From Nostoc sp. CENA543 (GTDB lineage: Bacteria > Cyanobacteriota > Cyanobacteriia > Cyanobacteriales > Nostocaceae), in NCBI RefSeq assembly GCF_002896875.1, contig NZ_CP023278.1:4016501-4080500 (forward strand): a DNA stretch of 64,000 nt, in the 5' to 3' direction. The notes below the pieces were generated by a model. The model did not search any database. It was not told the DNA's origin and worked only from the letters and a program-made list of their open reading frames with translations. The translations under genes were made by a program, and so were the position numbers. Position 1 is the first letter of the stretch, and every line of letters starts with the position of its first letter. Below, piece after piece: positions 23,990-33,083 of the stretch.

Positions 23990-26980
23990 TCACTCTCGAC
24001 TAATAGATATGGTAATTTCAGTTCCTTGACTAGGGATACTTTGAATTGTCAGCTGTGCTGCCATGCGATCGCAACGTTCTTTGATCCCCATCAAACCAAA
24101 ACCTTTGGTTGTAGGCACACTATTGGCCTCAAATCCTTTGCCATTGTCTTTAACACGCAAGATAAATTGCTTCGGTTCATACACTAGTTCAATCTTGATT
24201 TCACTGGCAATTGCATATTTAATGGCGTTTGTCAATGCTTCTTGACCGATTCGTAGTAAATTATTCTCTATATCTACCGCTAAGGGATAAATTTCCCCAA
24301 TAAGCTGACAAATAATTTGTTTTTCCACAGATACAGACATTTGCTCTGCTAGACGGTTAAAAGCTTTACATAGATTGTTAGTTTCTAGGATTTGAGGACG
24401 CAAAGCATTGACTGAACGCCTGGCTTCGGCTAGTCCTTCACGGGCGAGATCCCTGGCTTGGGTGATGTGTGTTTGCACTTCTGTCAATTGATGCGGAACT
24501 ATTCTAGAAGCTGCCCCCAACTGTATAATTACACCAGTAAAAGCTTGAGCTAGGGTATCGTGAATTTCTCGCGCCATCCGGTTACGTTCTTCTAGAATTG
24601 CAGTTTGGCGGCTTTTTTCGGCTAAATGCGTCAAGTGAATGGCTAATGTCGCTTGTTGTGCTAACGCCATAATCAGTTCAATATTTGGGGGTAAGCTAGT
24701 TCTGGGTTCGCGGAAGCACAAACCGATAAATCCCAAGGGACGAGAACCCAAAATTAAGGGTACACGTACAATAGAACGATGTCCTTGCTCCCGATGCCAC
24801 TTGACACCTGAATGAATGGCGTGATTGCATTCATCTAAATTAAAAAATATAGCTTCACCTCGAAATAGAGCTTCTTTCCAAAAGGAAATCATATTGCCTT
24901 TGACTGGCACTCGAAACGGTTCTAGGTCGGGTGTAGTCCTAATGGGCAGTACCTGGCCTTCTCTGACATATCGTTTCATGATTTGGGTATTAGATGTTTC
25001 GTTGTAGAGAAACAAGGCAGCCGCATAGGATTTAGCTTGGGCAGAGGCTTCTATGAGAATATGTTCCCAGAACGTTTCTAAGTCTGGTTTATCTGCTAGA
25101 CGATTCACACAACCACGCAAGGATTCATTGGCTCTCACCAGTTCAGCAATTTGCTTGTTAGCCGCTTTTTCCTGTTCTTTGAGGATGGCAGCTTGTTTGG
25201 CGGTTTCGGCTAATTGTGTTAGTTGAATGGCTAATGTTGCTTGATGTACTAATGCTTGGGCTAGTTCAAATTCTTCTGGGTTCAAGGTGGCTTTCTTGGT
25301 AAATGCTAACCCTAAAAAACCTAAAGCAATGTCACTACCCAGCATTAGGGGAATACACATGGCGGTCTGATGTCCCATTTGGCGATGCCATTTGACAGTT
25401 TCAGGCCAATGTTCGGGATGAGCGTTTTCCCAAATAGCAAATTCTAACGGTTGTTTGGTGGTGATCAGGATTTCCCAAGCTTTGGTAATATCTGCGGGGA
25501 TTGGTTCTAGGAAGGGTGGGATATTTTGTAGTTGAGCTTTCGGCATTACTTGGCCGTTCTCCGAACCCAAATGTAACTGTAGAGTATGGGAGGCCGCATC
25601 ATAGAGAAATAGATGCGATCGCTGTGCGCCTAGTTGATGTTGAATTTCTAAGATGACGTGACCCAGAAATGTATCTAATTCAGCATCGGTGGCAAGGCGG
25701 TCGAGGCTATTTTTGAGGGCTGTGTTGGCTTTAGATAGTTCTGCTACTCGTTTCTCGGCAGCTTTAGCACGTTCTGCAATCAGGTGTTCTACTAGTTGTT
25801 GACGATGTAAAGCTGCACCAATGCTTTCAGCCGCAGTAGTCAAGACATCAATTTCTTGTTGACTCCAAAGACGCGGATAAACACAATCATCAAAGGCTAC
25901 ACAGCCAATGTAGTTTCCAGCAATAAATAATGGCACTGCCCCAGAAGATTTAATTCCCAGAAGTGCAAACTGTGGTTTGATTTCATTGGGAAAGTCATCA
26001 ATTATGCACCACCTCGAACGTCCCGCATACAGTTCTTTGAGAAGACAATCAACATGATCATTGTCAATGACTGCCATTGTGGGATGATTAATCTGAGGGA
26101 TGATGCCTTCAGCTACCCATTCATAGGTGATGTGGTGCTGTAGTTTGTGTGTAATTGGGTCTTGACGTTCCAAAATCAGTTGCACACGGCTCATACTTCC
26201 TACTTCCCCTATTGCTTGTAAGGCTGTAGGAATTGCGACATCAATGTCTTCGTTTTCTAAAAGTTTTTTCGTAACTTGGGCAACTACAGATAGTAAGCGA
26301 TCGCGCTGTTGTAATTCTTGATGGGCTTTTGCTAGTTCGGCGGTGCGTTGCTTTTCCGCTTGCTGGATACGTTGACGCTGAATAGAACTGCCAACACAAG
26401 CAGCTAAGGTTTTGAGTAAGGCTAGTTCAGATGCACCTCGATGTTTGACTTCCCGACAGTCATCAAAACCCAATGCACCCCAAGACTGACCTTCCACAAA
26501 AATCGGTACAGCGTGCAGCACCTTAACACCTATTGCCGCTTGACTACTGCGAAATGGTTCCGGCATTTCTTCTAGGAGATAGCTGAGGTTTTGACCTTGG
26601 CTTAAAAGTTCATACCAATGTGCAATTCCCCCATTCTCATAAACTCCTTCGGCTGCATCAGTATGGGAAATTTGAGATACTGTATGGGGTGAATTCCATT
26701 CATATAAAACTTTCCAACAGCGTTGGGGTAGGGTGGGATGAATAAAATTTTCAATGACGGCTACGCGATCGGCATCTAAACCTTCCCCAATGAGTTTAAG
26801 CGCATTTCTCACCGCTTCATTGAGATCATTGATCGTCAATAAAGCGTTAGCTGCTGCGGCTGTGGCTTCTAAAACGCGCTCACCTAAAGTGGGACGCAGC
26901 CCATCGCGGTTTTCTTGCAGACCGTTGCCCGTTTCCAGTTGTGCAACTAGTTCTTGTTCGGTACGCACCAAGGCTTGCAT
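23990..26980 (-). CDS. Multi-GAF sensor histidine kinase, NarL type
   Basis: 996 residues, no membrane segments. Four GAF domains follow each other at about 35-205, 230-400, 430-590 and 625-785, joined by helical linkers with repeated EKRxAELxKAxxxL patterns. HisKA_3 begins at about 796 with NRMAREIHDTLAQAF (phospho-His H807), then a HATPase_c with NAIKYA, DNGKGF and GFGLMGIKER. None of the GAF domains shows the Cys-His of bilin-binding domains, so they probably sense small ligands, redox state or protein partners. The response regulator gene lies downstream on the same strand. Confidence 0.94.
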   Translation of the reverse strand: MQALVRTEQELVAQLETGNGLQENRDGLRPTLGERVLEATAAAANALLTINDLNEAVRNALKLIGEGLDADRVAVIENFIHPTLPQRCWKVLYEWNSPHTVSQISHTDAAEGVYENGGIAHWYELLSQGQNLSYLLEEMPEPFRSSQAAIGVKVLHAVPIFVEGQSWGALGFDDCREVKHRGASELALLKTLAACVGSSIQRQRIQQAEKQRTAELAKAHQELQQRDRLLSVVAQVTKKLLENEDIDVAIPTALQAIGEVGSMSRVQLILERQDPITHKLQHHITYEWVAEGIIPQINHPTMAVIDNDHVDCLLKELYAGRSRWCIIDDFPNEIKPQFALLGIKSSGAVPLFIAGNYIGCVAFDDCVYPRLWSQQEIDVLTTAAESIGAALHRQQLVEHLIAERAKAAEKRVAELSKANTALKNSLDRLATDAELDTFLGHVILEIQHQLGAQRSHLFLYDAASHTLQLHLGSENGQVMPKAQLQNIPPFLEPIPADITKAWEILITTKQPLEFAIWENAHPEHWPETVKWHRQMGHQTAMCIPLMLGSDIALGFLGLAFTKKATLNPEEFELAQALVHQATLAIQLTQLAETAKQAAILKEQEKAANKQIAELVRANESLRGCVNRLADKPDLETFWEHILIEASAQAKSYAAALFLYNETSNTQIMKRYVREGQVLPIRTTPDLEPFRVPVKGNMISFWKEALFRGEAIFFNLDECNHAIHSGVKWHREQGHRSIVRVPLILGSRPLGFIGLCFREPRTSLPPNIELIMALAQQATLAIHLTHLAEKSRQTAILEERNRMAREIHDTLAQAFTGVIIQLGAASRIVPHQLTEVQTHITQARDLAREGLAEARRSVNALRPQILETNNLCKAFNRLAEQMSVSVEKQIICQLIGEIYPLAVDIENNLLRIGQEALTNAIKYAIASEIKIELVYEPKQFILRVKDNGKGFEANSVPTTKGFGLMGIKERCDRMAAQLTIQSIPSQGTEITISISRE

Positions 26981-27325
26981 TGATTTTTACTCAAAACTCA
27001 AAATATCTCAGTCGATAGATGTGAATATTGATGACAAGGTTTAAGTATTTAAAAACCTCTATACATCCAAGATTTTGTAACTTTAAATTTGTATAACCAT
27101 ATCTAGCATTAATAATGTTTCAATGGAAGGTAAAATCTGACTTTCTTAATTTGGGGTTGGCATTTTATTGCAGGGAAAATGCCAAACTATAGGAATCATA
27201 ATTTGATTTCTGCGAAGCTAGGTAAACTTTGATTTCTTCTTAACCTGTTACCTATTCCCTGTTACCTTCCTCAGCAAATGATTTCACTCATCAAGTCGGA
27301 TTCACACATCGTAGATTTTTGATTG
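26981..27325. other. Intergenic region, no gene seen
   Basis: 345 bp upstream of the multi-GAF kinase and downstream of the M28 peptidase gene. It must hold the kinase promoter. At 27215-27275 there is a degenerate stretch (AACCTGTTACCTATTCCCTG) that resembles part of the dispersed repeat at 13440 and 54985 in reverse orientation. Nothing else stands out. Confidence 0.4.
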
Positions 27326-28342
27326 TTAATTTGGTGCTTGTACAGTTTGTTGATTTAATAAAGTATTAGTAGCATTAACTACAATTTGTGCGGAACCGAG
27401 AAAAAACGATCGCTCGATATTATTAGGCGTATCACTAGGTTGATGATAGTGGGGTGTACGAAGATTAGCGGTATCTGTGACCAATACAGCACCGACTCCT
27501 TGATACCAGAAAGGCGCATGATCACTCCGCAGAGTGTCCGGTGTCAGTATACCTTTGAGGGGAATCGGTAAAGTCAACACAGTTGGTAAATTCGTTAGCT
27601 GAGATTTTTGAAAGGCTGTCAACAGTGATAAATGTTCTGTATCACCTACGGCAACTAAAAAATCGCCTTTGTCACTAGGTGGAGTCACAGGTAAACCTTG
27701 GGGATATTGCTGACAACCACTAGTGTAGCAAGCATAACCTATCATATCCATGACAATTACGCCCTGGAGATTTTGCAAACGCTGTTCTTCCTGCACAAAA
27801 GCTTTACTTCCCACTAATCCTGCTTCCTCTTTGTCAAAAAATGCTAACTGCAAAGTTTGGGGTGTGGGTAAAGAGTGAAAAATTCTGGCTAATTCCAGTA
27901 ATACTGCTATACCGCTAGCGTTATCATCAGAACCAGGAGAGGCAGCCACAGTATCATAATGGGCAGCCACTAAAATTGCCTTGGCTGTGGTGTCAGTTCC
28001 TGGACGTTCCGCAAATACATTCACACCATCAGGAAATCTTTCTAATTTCGGTTTCCAGCCGAATTTACCTAATTCATTCGTGATATAAATTCGAGCAAGC
28101 GATCGCTCTTTAGCTGTGTAGCGTTGAAAATTTAACTTTTGAATATGAGCTAATAATCTATCCGCAGATACTTGCAAAGCCGGATTAATTGCTGGAGATT
28201 CTGGTTGGGTTTGCGGTGTAATTACTGGTCTACTCTCTACAATTTCTACCGATTCACGTTGTTGAAAAAATGAACTCTCTCTACCACCAACAATCACAAT
28301 TGCCACAAGCACCAAAAGTGCCAACCAAATCCTTTTTTTCAT
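27326..28342 (-). CDS. M28 family zinc aminopeptidase, membrane-anchored or exported
   Basis: 338 residues. An N-terminal hydrophobic segment (KKRIWLALLVLVAIVIVGG) serves as signal or anchor. The M28 metal ligands are visible: AAHYDTVAASPGSDDNASGIA (His and bridging Asp), DKEEAGLVGS (catalytic and ligand Glu), VMDMIG (Asp), and TPHYHQPSDTP with the last His. RSDHAPFW is also typical. It would trim N-terminal residues from peptides in the periplasm. A long repeat tract lies upstream. Confidence 0.92.
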   Translation of the reverse strand: MKKRIWLALLVLVAIVIVGGRESSFFQQRESVEIVESRPVITPQTQPESPAINPALQVSADRLLAHIQKLNFQRYTAKERSLARIYITNELGKFGWKPKLERFPDGVNVFAERPGTDTTAKAILVAAHYDTVAASPGSDDNASGIAVLLELARIFHSLPTPQTLQLAFFDKEEAGLVGSKAFVQEEQRLQNLQGVIVMDMIGYACYTSGCQQYPQGLPVTPPSDKGDFLVAVGDTEHLSLLTAFQKSQLTNLPTVLTLPIPLKGILTPDTLRSDHAPFWYQGVGAVLVTDTANLRTPHYHQPSDTPNNIERSFFLGSAQIVVNATNTLLNQQTVQAPN

Positions 28343-28384
28343 AAGAATTTATTCCTGCCTTCCCAACTAGGTTAACGCAGATAG

Positions 28385-28620
28385 TCAATGGTCAATAGTC
28401 ATTAGTCATTAGTCATTAGTCATTAGTCATTAGTTATTAGTCATTAGTCATTAGTCATCACTCATTACTCATTACTCATTACTCATTACTCATTACTCAG
28501 CACTCATTACTCAGCACTCATTACTCAGCACTCATTACTCAGCACTCATTACTCAGCACTCATTACTCAGCACCGGCTAAACGCCGCGCTACCGCTAACA
28601 GCACTCATTACTTCTCCCTT
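28385..28620. repeat. Long repeat tract with reverse 37-bp module (28569-28604)
   Basis: ATTAGTC, ACTCATT and ACTCAGC heptamers run for over 200 bp. The 37-bp module occurs in reverse orientation at 28569-28604, again between CAGCAC copies. A TTTTGAA tract (28689-28716) reaches nearly to the tmk start. This fills the whole divergent space between the M28 and tmk genes. Confidence 0.9.
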
Positions 28621-28725
28621 GTCTTCCCATGCCCAATGTCCCCACCTATCACGTAGACTGTTAAAGCATCTAGATGCTGGTTTCTTCATTTTGAATTTTG
28701 AATTTTGAATTTTGAATTACTAACG

Positions 28726-29403
28726 ATGGGTGGCAGATTAATTGTATTTGAGGGTGTAGAAGGTTGCGGCAAAACTAGCCAAATGCAGCTTTGTGCAGAT
28801 TGGTTACAAGCTTTGGGGATTTCAGTAATTATTACTCGTGAACCAGGGGGAACGGAGTTAGGTGTCCATTTACGGCGATTGTTATTAGAAAAGAAAGAGG
28901 ATCAGCCTGTGGCTGAGGTGACGGAATTATTATTGTATGCTGCCGATCGCGCACAGCACGTTTCCCAAGAATTGTTACCCAATTTAGCCGCAGGGAAGTA
29001 TGTTTTGTGCGATCGCTATGTTGACTCTACCATTGCCTATCAGGGTTATGGTCGCGGTTTGGATATGAATTTAATTCATCAACTTAATCAGATTGCTACT
29101 GGTGGCTTAATTAGTGACTTAACTATCTGGTTAGATGTAGATGTAGAGGTGGGATTTGCTCGTAAACGTGGGGATGCAATGGGATTAGACCGTATTGAGC
29201 AAGAAACTATTGCTTTTCATCGTCGTGTGCAACAAGGCTATCAAGATTTAGCTGCTTCCTCTGCCTCTCGTACTGTTCGGGTTGATGGTAGTTTGAGTAA
29301 AGAAAGTGTACATCAAGCAATACAGGCAGTTTTACGTTTACACTTCCAGGAGTTGTCAACGAAGAGGACAGGGGGCAGGGGGCAGGGGGCAGGGGGCAGC
29401 TAA
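28726..29403 (+). CDS. tmk: Thymidylate kinase
   Basis: 225 residues from the ATG at 28726; codons upstream come from TTTTGAA repeats. Tmk phosphorylates dTMP to dTDP. P-loop GVEGCGKTSQ, dTMP-binding DRYVDSTIAYQGYGRG and the lid region RKRGDAMGLDRIEQE are present. The last 14 residues (TGGRGQGAGGS and neighbours) are read from GGGGGCA repeats and are not part of the family fold. In many bacteria tmk is next to holB; here holB is 2.7 kb away with three genes between. Confidence 0.96.
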   Translation: MGGRLIVFEGVEGCGKTSQMQLCADWLQALGISVIITREPGGTELGVHLRRLLLEKKEDQPVAEVTELLLYAADRAQHVSQELLPNLAAGKYVLCDRYVDSTIAYQGYGRGLDMNLIHQLNQIATGGLISDLTIWLDVDVEVGFARKRGDAMGLDRIEQETIAFHRRVQQGYQDLAASSASRTVRVDGSLSKESVHQAIQAVLRLHFQELSTKRTGGRGQGAGGS

Positions 29404-29577
29404 CAGGTGTAGGTTTTTTACGTTGTGTACCAAAAACCTTGGTTTTGGGGTGTAGGGGTTAGTAAAACAATGATTCGTAGGGGCTTGAAATAATGAATAA
29501 TGGTGCTTTAATCCCTGTCTGTTGCCAGGGAAAAGTGAATTTACCCCTTGCTCCGCCGTAATTGCTCCACTTGGGCA

Positions 29578-30357
29578 ATGATAAAATCAAACTACCCAAT
29601 GCCACCACTTGCGGTTATGGTTAACACCTCTCCACAACAACCAACTTCTTCAGCTACCCCTGATTATATTCCTCCTCTTGAGAGTGGCGATCGCTTGGTT
29701 CGTCCTGAATTTGAGCGGCGTTACAGTGCTATGCCTAATCTGAAAAAAGCTGAATTAATTGAAGGAATCGTTTACGTGGCTTCCCCTCTGCGCTTTGAAC
29801 CCCACGCCGAACCCCACGGCAATTTAATGGGCTGGTTATGGTCTTATAAAGTGGCTACACCTGGCGTTCGACTAGGTGATAACCCAACTGTACGACTAGA
29901 TTTAGATAATGAACCCCAGCCGGATGCTATTTTGATCATTGATACTGCTTGTGGGGGACGTTCTTATATTGGTGTGGATGGTTATGTGGAAGGCGCGCCG
30001 GAATTAGTTGCGGAAGTCGCTGCTAGTAGTGCAACTAAAGATTTGTACGATAAAAAACGCGCCTATCGTCGCAATGGCATTCAGGAATATATTGTTTGGC
30101 AAGTATTTGAAAGCACCGTGAGTTGGTTCAGTTTGCAAGATGGTGAATATGTGGAGTTAACACCAAATCCAGATGGTATCATTCAAAGTCAAGTATTTCC
30201 AGGATTGTGGCTGGATGTCTCTGCATTAGTAACAGGTAATATGCAGCAAGTATTGGGGGTGTTGCAAACAGGATTAAATTCAGGGGAACATCACAAGTTT
30301 GTTGAGGAGTTACACAAATTTGCTACAGGCGATCGCTTTTCAGGGAATGGGGAATAG
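29578..30357 (+). CDS. Uma2 family (DUF820) putative restriction-type endonuclease
   Basis: About 259 residues from the ATG at 29578; ATGs at 29599 and 29617 are equally possible, and the latter (MVNTSPQQ) may be best. The PD-(D/E)xK core is visible: ELIEGIVYVASPL, PQPDAILI (Asp), and PELVAEVAASS with the Glu, then YDKKRAYRRNGIQEYIVW, the typical Uma2 helix and strand. The family is greatly expanded in cyanobacteria, with unclear function. The C-terminal residues FSGNGE are read from a GGGGAAT repeat. Confidence 0.88.
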   Translation: MIKSNYPMPPLAVMVNTSPQQPTSSATPDYIPPLESGDRLVRPEFERRYSAMPNLKKAELIEGIVYVASPLRFEPHAEPHGNLMGWLWSYKVATPGVRLGDNPTVRLDLDNEPQPDAILIIDTACGGRSYIGVDGYVEGAPELVAEVAASSATKDLYDKKRAYRRNGIQEYIVWQVFESTVSWFSLQDGEYVELTPNPDGIIQSQVFPGLWLDVSALVTGNMQQVLGVLQTGLNSGEHHKFVEELHKFATGDRFSGNGE

Positions 30358-30441
30358 GGGACTAGGGACTAGGGATTGGGGAAAATACTGGACGGAGATT
30401 TATACCCCGCCCAACATAATCTTCAATGTCAAAACTTAACA

Positions 30442-31227
30442 TTACAAAGATATTTCTTTTGTTGAGTTATTCACAGATGACTTTTTCTTGCCGTAACCTA
30501 CAGCAGCAACACCAGCTAAGAACATCGCACCCACCATTCCAGGTTCAGGTACAGATGTAGGAGTAGAACCCACTTTAATTTGATAAGCTAGGGCTGAATT
30601 TCTGGGTAACGCATCTGTCCAACTCATTAACACTTGACCTGTGAGGGTAAAAGGCTGAGATATATCGCTGATTTGCAGATAGTCTATATCTCTTCCCGTT
30701 CCGCTTACAGACGAGAGAACAGTATCACCAATTGCTGTGCCATCAAAGACTAAGTTACTCAGTTCTATAAAACTATTATCAGCTGCACGAGTACGGATAA
30801 AAATACTATTAGCAGCGCCAGTAAAACTAGTAGTGCTGAGTAGTTGTCCACCCACAATATAGTTTACCTGACTGCCAGTGTATTCTAAGGAAAAATTCAC
30901 CGGTGTACCATTACCCCATACACGTTGACCTGATACCACTGGTATACCGCCAGTCAAATTACTACCACTAGGTATCAAGGGTGTGTTAATACCTAATTCT
31001 CTTTCCGCAGAATTTAAGCTGTTGTTCCCAATGCGGCCTTCAGCCACAAATAATTCTTCAAATTCACCGTTAAATAGCAGATTCTCGAACTCTGCATCCG
31101 TAAAACCTGCTCTATTAACAAGTGTAAAAGCCTGGGCAGCGTTAGTTGTCAGCAATAAACTAACAGTAGTTAATCCTAAAGCTGTCAGGAATTTGCTTTT
31201 GGAGCTAAATAGTTTTGACGATAACAT
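30442..31227 (-). CDS. PEP-CTERM sorting-signal protein
   Basis: 261 residues. A signal peptide (FLTALGLTTVSLLLTTNAAQA) leads to a mature secreted domain rich in Gly, Ser and Thr (about 35-225), probably a beta-sandwich of the choice-of-anchor kind. The C-terminus has the sorting signal: SVPEPGMVGAMFLAGVAAVG followed by the basic YGKKK. Such proteins are handled by an exosortase and usually end in the outer layers. No exosortase gene is in this window. Role unknown. Confidence 0.9.
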   Translation of the reverse strand: MLSSKLFSSKSKFLTALGLTTVSLLLTTNAAQAFTLVNRAGFTDAEFENLLFNGEFEELFVAEGRIGNNSLNSAERELGINTPLIPSGSNLTGGIPVVSGQRVWGNGTPVNFSLEYTGSQVNYIVGGQLLSTTSFTGAANSIFIRTRAADNSFIELSNLVFDGTAIGDTVLSSVSGTGRDIDYLQISDISQPFTLTGQVLMSWTDALPRNSALAYQIKVGSTPTSVPEPGMVGAMFLAGVAAVGYGKKKSSVNNSTKEISL

Positions 31228-31498
31228 TGTTTTTTTTGATTGTTGATGGTTAGTTAGTATGTGCTTAAACAGTGGAAACTATCTAAAGTTATGTAGCAGA
31301 ATTTGCTTCTATCTTTATTTATTAGGTTAGTGCTTGAACGGTGTTTTGTCTAGAAAATGTGTATATATTTACTAAATTTTCGATTATTAATGTAAAGTAT
31401 TGATTTTTATGTGGAGAATACTTAAATAATAGTTAACATTTATGATAGGAGTTTTACTGTGATCAGAGATAATTCTGTATGATATTCACAGTGTTTGT

Positions 31499-31604
31499 AT
31501 ATAGCAGTCCTATCTGATTTGTGAGAACTTGCGGTGTCCAGATCCCCGACTTCTTTGAGAAGTAGGGGATCTTGTGTCTCATGAATGATTTAGGACTGCT
31601 ATAT
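31499..31604. mobile_element. MITE-like element with 14-bp inverted ends and nested hairpin
   Basis: ATATAGCAGTCCTA (31499-31512) and TAGGACTGCTATAT (31591-31604) are perfect inverted repeats 106 bp apart outer to outer. Inside, GATCCCC-G-ACTTCT, loop TTG, AGAAGT-A-GGGGATC forms a strong second hairpin at 31541-31571. No coding capacity. The rest of the 31228-31667 gap is A/T-rich and shows nothing further. Confidence 0.75.
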
Positions 31605-31667
31605 GAAAAATGTAAAATTATTTGTAGTTAACTAAGTCATGAAGACATCTAACAGACACTTAGGTTA

Positions 31668-31919
31668 CTACCAACGGGACGGGTAAATTCCTTCAAGGCA
31701 AATGATGTATCGAGATTCGCCTTTTCCGTCTGTATCCACGACAACAGGTAGATTGGGCAGAGCGAAATTCCTAACACCATCACCACCAAAATTATTGCCA
31801 AGTATAGAAAACACGGCAGTGTGTTGCTGTATAGATAATAATTGTCCATCGCAGAATGCCCAGCCTCGTGGTGCAAAATTTCCAGCGAACAGTATAATTT
31901 GTCCAATGAGAAAGTCCAT
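31668..31919 (-). CDS. Short phage-tail-collar-like protein
   Basis: 83 residues from an ATG with GGGGG 5 bases upstream. LIGQIILFAGNFAPRGWAFC and DGQLLSIQQHTAVFSILGNN are the start of the tail collar domain found in tail fibre and MdpB-like proteins; FALPNLP ends that block. It then jumps to the family's usual C-terminus (YIICLEGIYPSRW). The middle of about 80 residues seen in full-length proteins is missing, so it is a shortened form or deletion remnant. No other phage gene is near. Confidence 0.75.
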   Translation of the reverse strand: MDFLIGQIILFAGNFAPRGWAFCDGQLLSIQQHTAVFSILGNNFGGDGVRNFALPNLPVVVDTDGKGESRYIICLEGIYPSRW

Positions 31920-32071
31920 ATTTTTCCCCCAAATTTAATAGACATAGCAAACAACTGCTTTATATGCAGCATTTAGCCGAAGATAACCACAAAATAGAGA
32001 AAAACGGCGATTATTAAGGCAAATACGTGAAAAATTAAATAAGCTTTATATGTAATTTTAATTACTTAATA

Positions 32072-33040
32072 ATGACCAATAACCCGTTTGCACCATTGGT
32101 AGGACAAAAGCAAGCTATTGAGTTACTGACTCAAGCTGTTACGCAAAACCGAGTCGCCCCGGCTTATCTATTTGCGGGGCCAGATGGTGTAGGACGGAGT
32201 TTAGCAGCGCGTTGCTTTGTAGAGTTGTTATTTTCAACTGCTGTAGAAGCGCGACTTTTCTCATCTTTACAACAGCGTTTGCGTCAAGGTAATCACCCTG
32301 ATTTACTGTGGGTACAGCCGACTTACCAATATCAAGGGCAACGCCTCACCGCCGCAGAAGCTGCTGAAAAAAAACTCAAACGCAAAGCACCACCTGTAAT
32401 TAGGCTGGAACAAATTCGAGAAATCACTGAATTTCTCAGTCGTCCTTCCTTGGAAGCACCCAGAAATATAGTAGTCTTGGAGGAAGCCCAAACAATGGCG
32501 GAAGCAGCAGCTAATGCGCTACTCAAGACTTTGGAAGAACCAGGAAACGCAACGATAATTTTAATTACTCCTGCACCGGAATATTTGTTACCCACTTTAG
32601 TATCACGCTGTCAGCGCATCGCTTTTTCTCGCCTGGATACAGAGTCTTTGACTCAGGTGTTGACAAAGACGGGGCATCAAGAAATATTACAATATCCTGC
32701 GATTTTGAGTATAGCAGCAGGTAGTCCAGGGAGTGCGATCGCAGCTTACGAGCAGTTACAAGCCATTCCCTCAGACTTACTCGAAAATTTACTGCAAGTA
32801 CCCACATCCCACCGCCAAGCTTTAGAACTAGCTAAACAAATTGACAAAGAATTAGATACAGAAACCCAACTGTGGTTAGTTGATTATTTGCAGCAGTCTT
32901 ACTGGCAACAATGGCATCAACCAACCATCATGAATCAATTAGAACAAACACGTAAATATTTACTCGCTTACACCCAACCCCGTCTAGTCTGGGAATGTAC
33001 ATTATTATTCTTATTCCAAACTCTGAATCCTCAAAATTAA
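32072..33040 (+). CDS. holB: DNA polymerase III subunit delta prime
   Basis: 322 residues. HolB is part of the clamp loader that places the sliding clamp on DNA. GQKQAIELLTQAV and the AAA+ fold with AYLFAGPDGVGRSLAA (P-loop variant), FLSRPSLEAPRNIVVLEEA (Walker B region), ALLKTLEEPGNATIILIT and the SRC motif (LVSRCQRIAF) are seen. The zinc-finger cysteines of DnaX are absent. The C-terminus is helical. It is convergent with nnr. Confidence 0.93.
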   Translation: MTNNPFAPLVGQKQAIELLTQAVTQNRVAPAYLFAGPDGVGRSLAARCFVELLFSTAVEARLFSSLQQRLRQGNHPDLLWVQPTYQYQGQRLTAAEAAEKKLKRKAPPVIRLEQIREITEFLSRPSLEAPRNIVVLEEAQTMAEAAANALLKTLEEPGNATIILITPAPEYLLPTLVSRCQRIAFSRLDTESLTQVLTKTGHQEILQYPAILSIAAGSPGSAIAAYEQLQAIPSDLLENLLQVPTSHRQALELAKQIDKELDTETQLWLVDYLQQSYWQQWHQPTIMNQLEQTRKYLLAYTQPRLVWECTLLFLFQTLNPQN

Positions 33041-33083
33041 AGTCCTGTTCGCTATCCCCACCAAAGAACCCTTTCAGGAAATC

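Noticed and set aside
23990-26980. Bilin binding by the four-GAF kinase
   Set aside because: None of its GAF domains has the Cys-His pair or DXCF motif, unlike GAF2 of the 55-kb kinase.
28385-28620. Possible CRISPR array
   Set aside because: The periodicity is 7 bp without spacers, and no cas gene is in the window; this is a short tandem repeat tract.
31649-31972. Second minus-strand frame over the tail-collar gene
   Set aside because: It overlaps in another frame the well-supported 83-residue collar protein, which has a ribosome site and family motifs.
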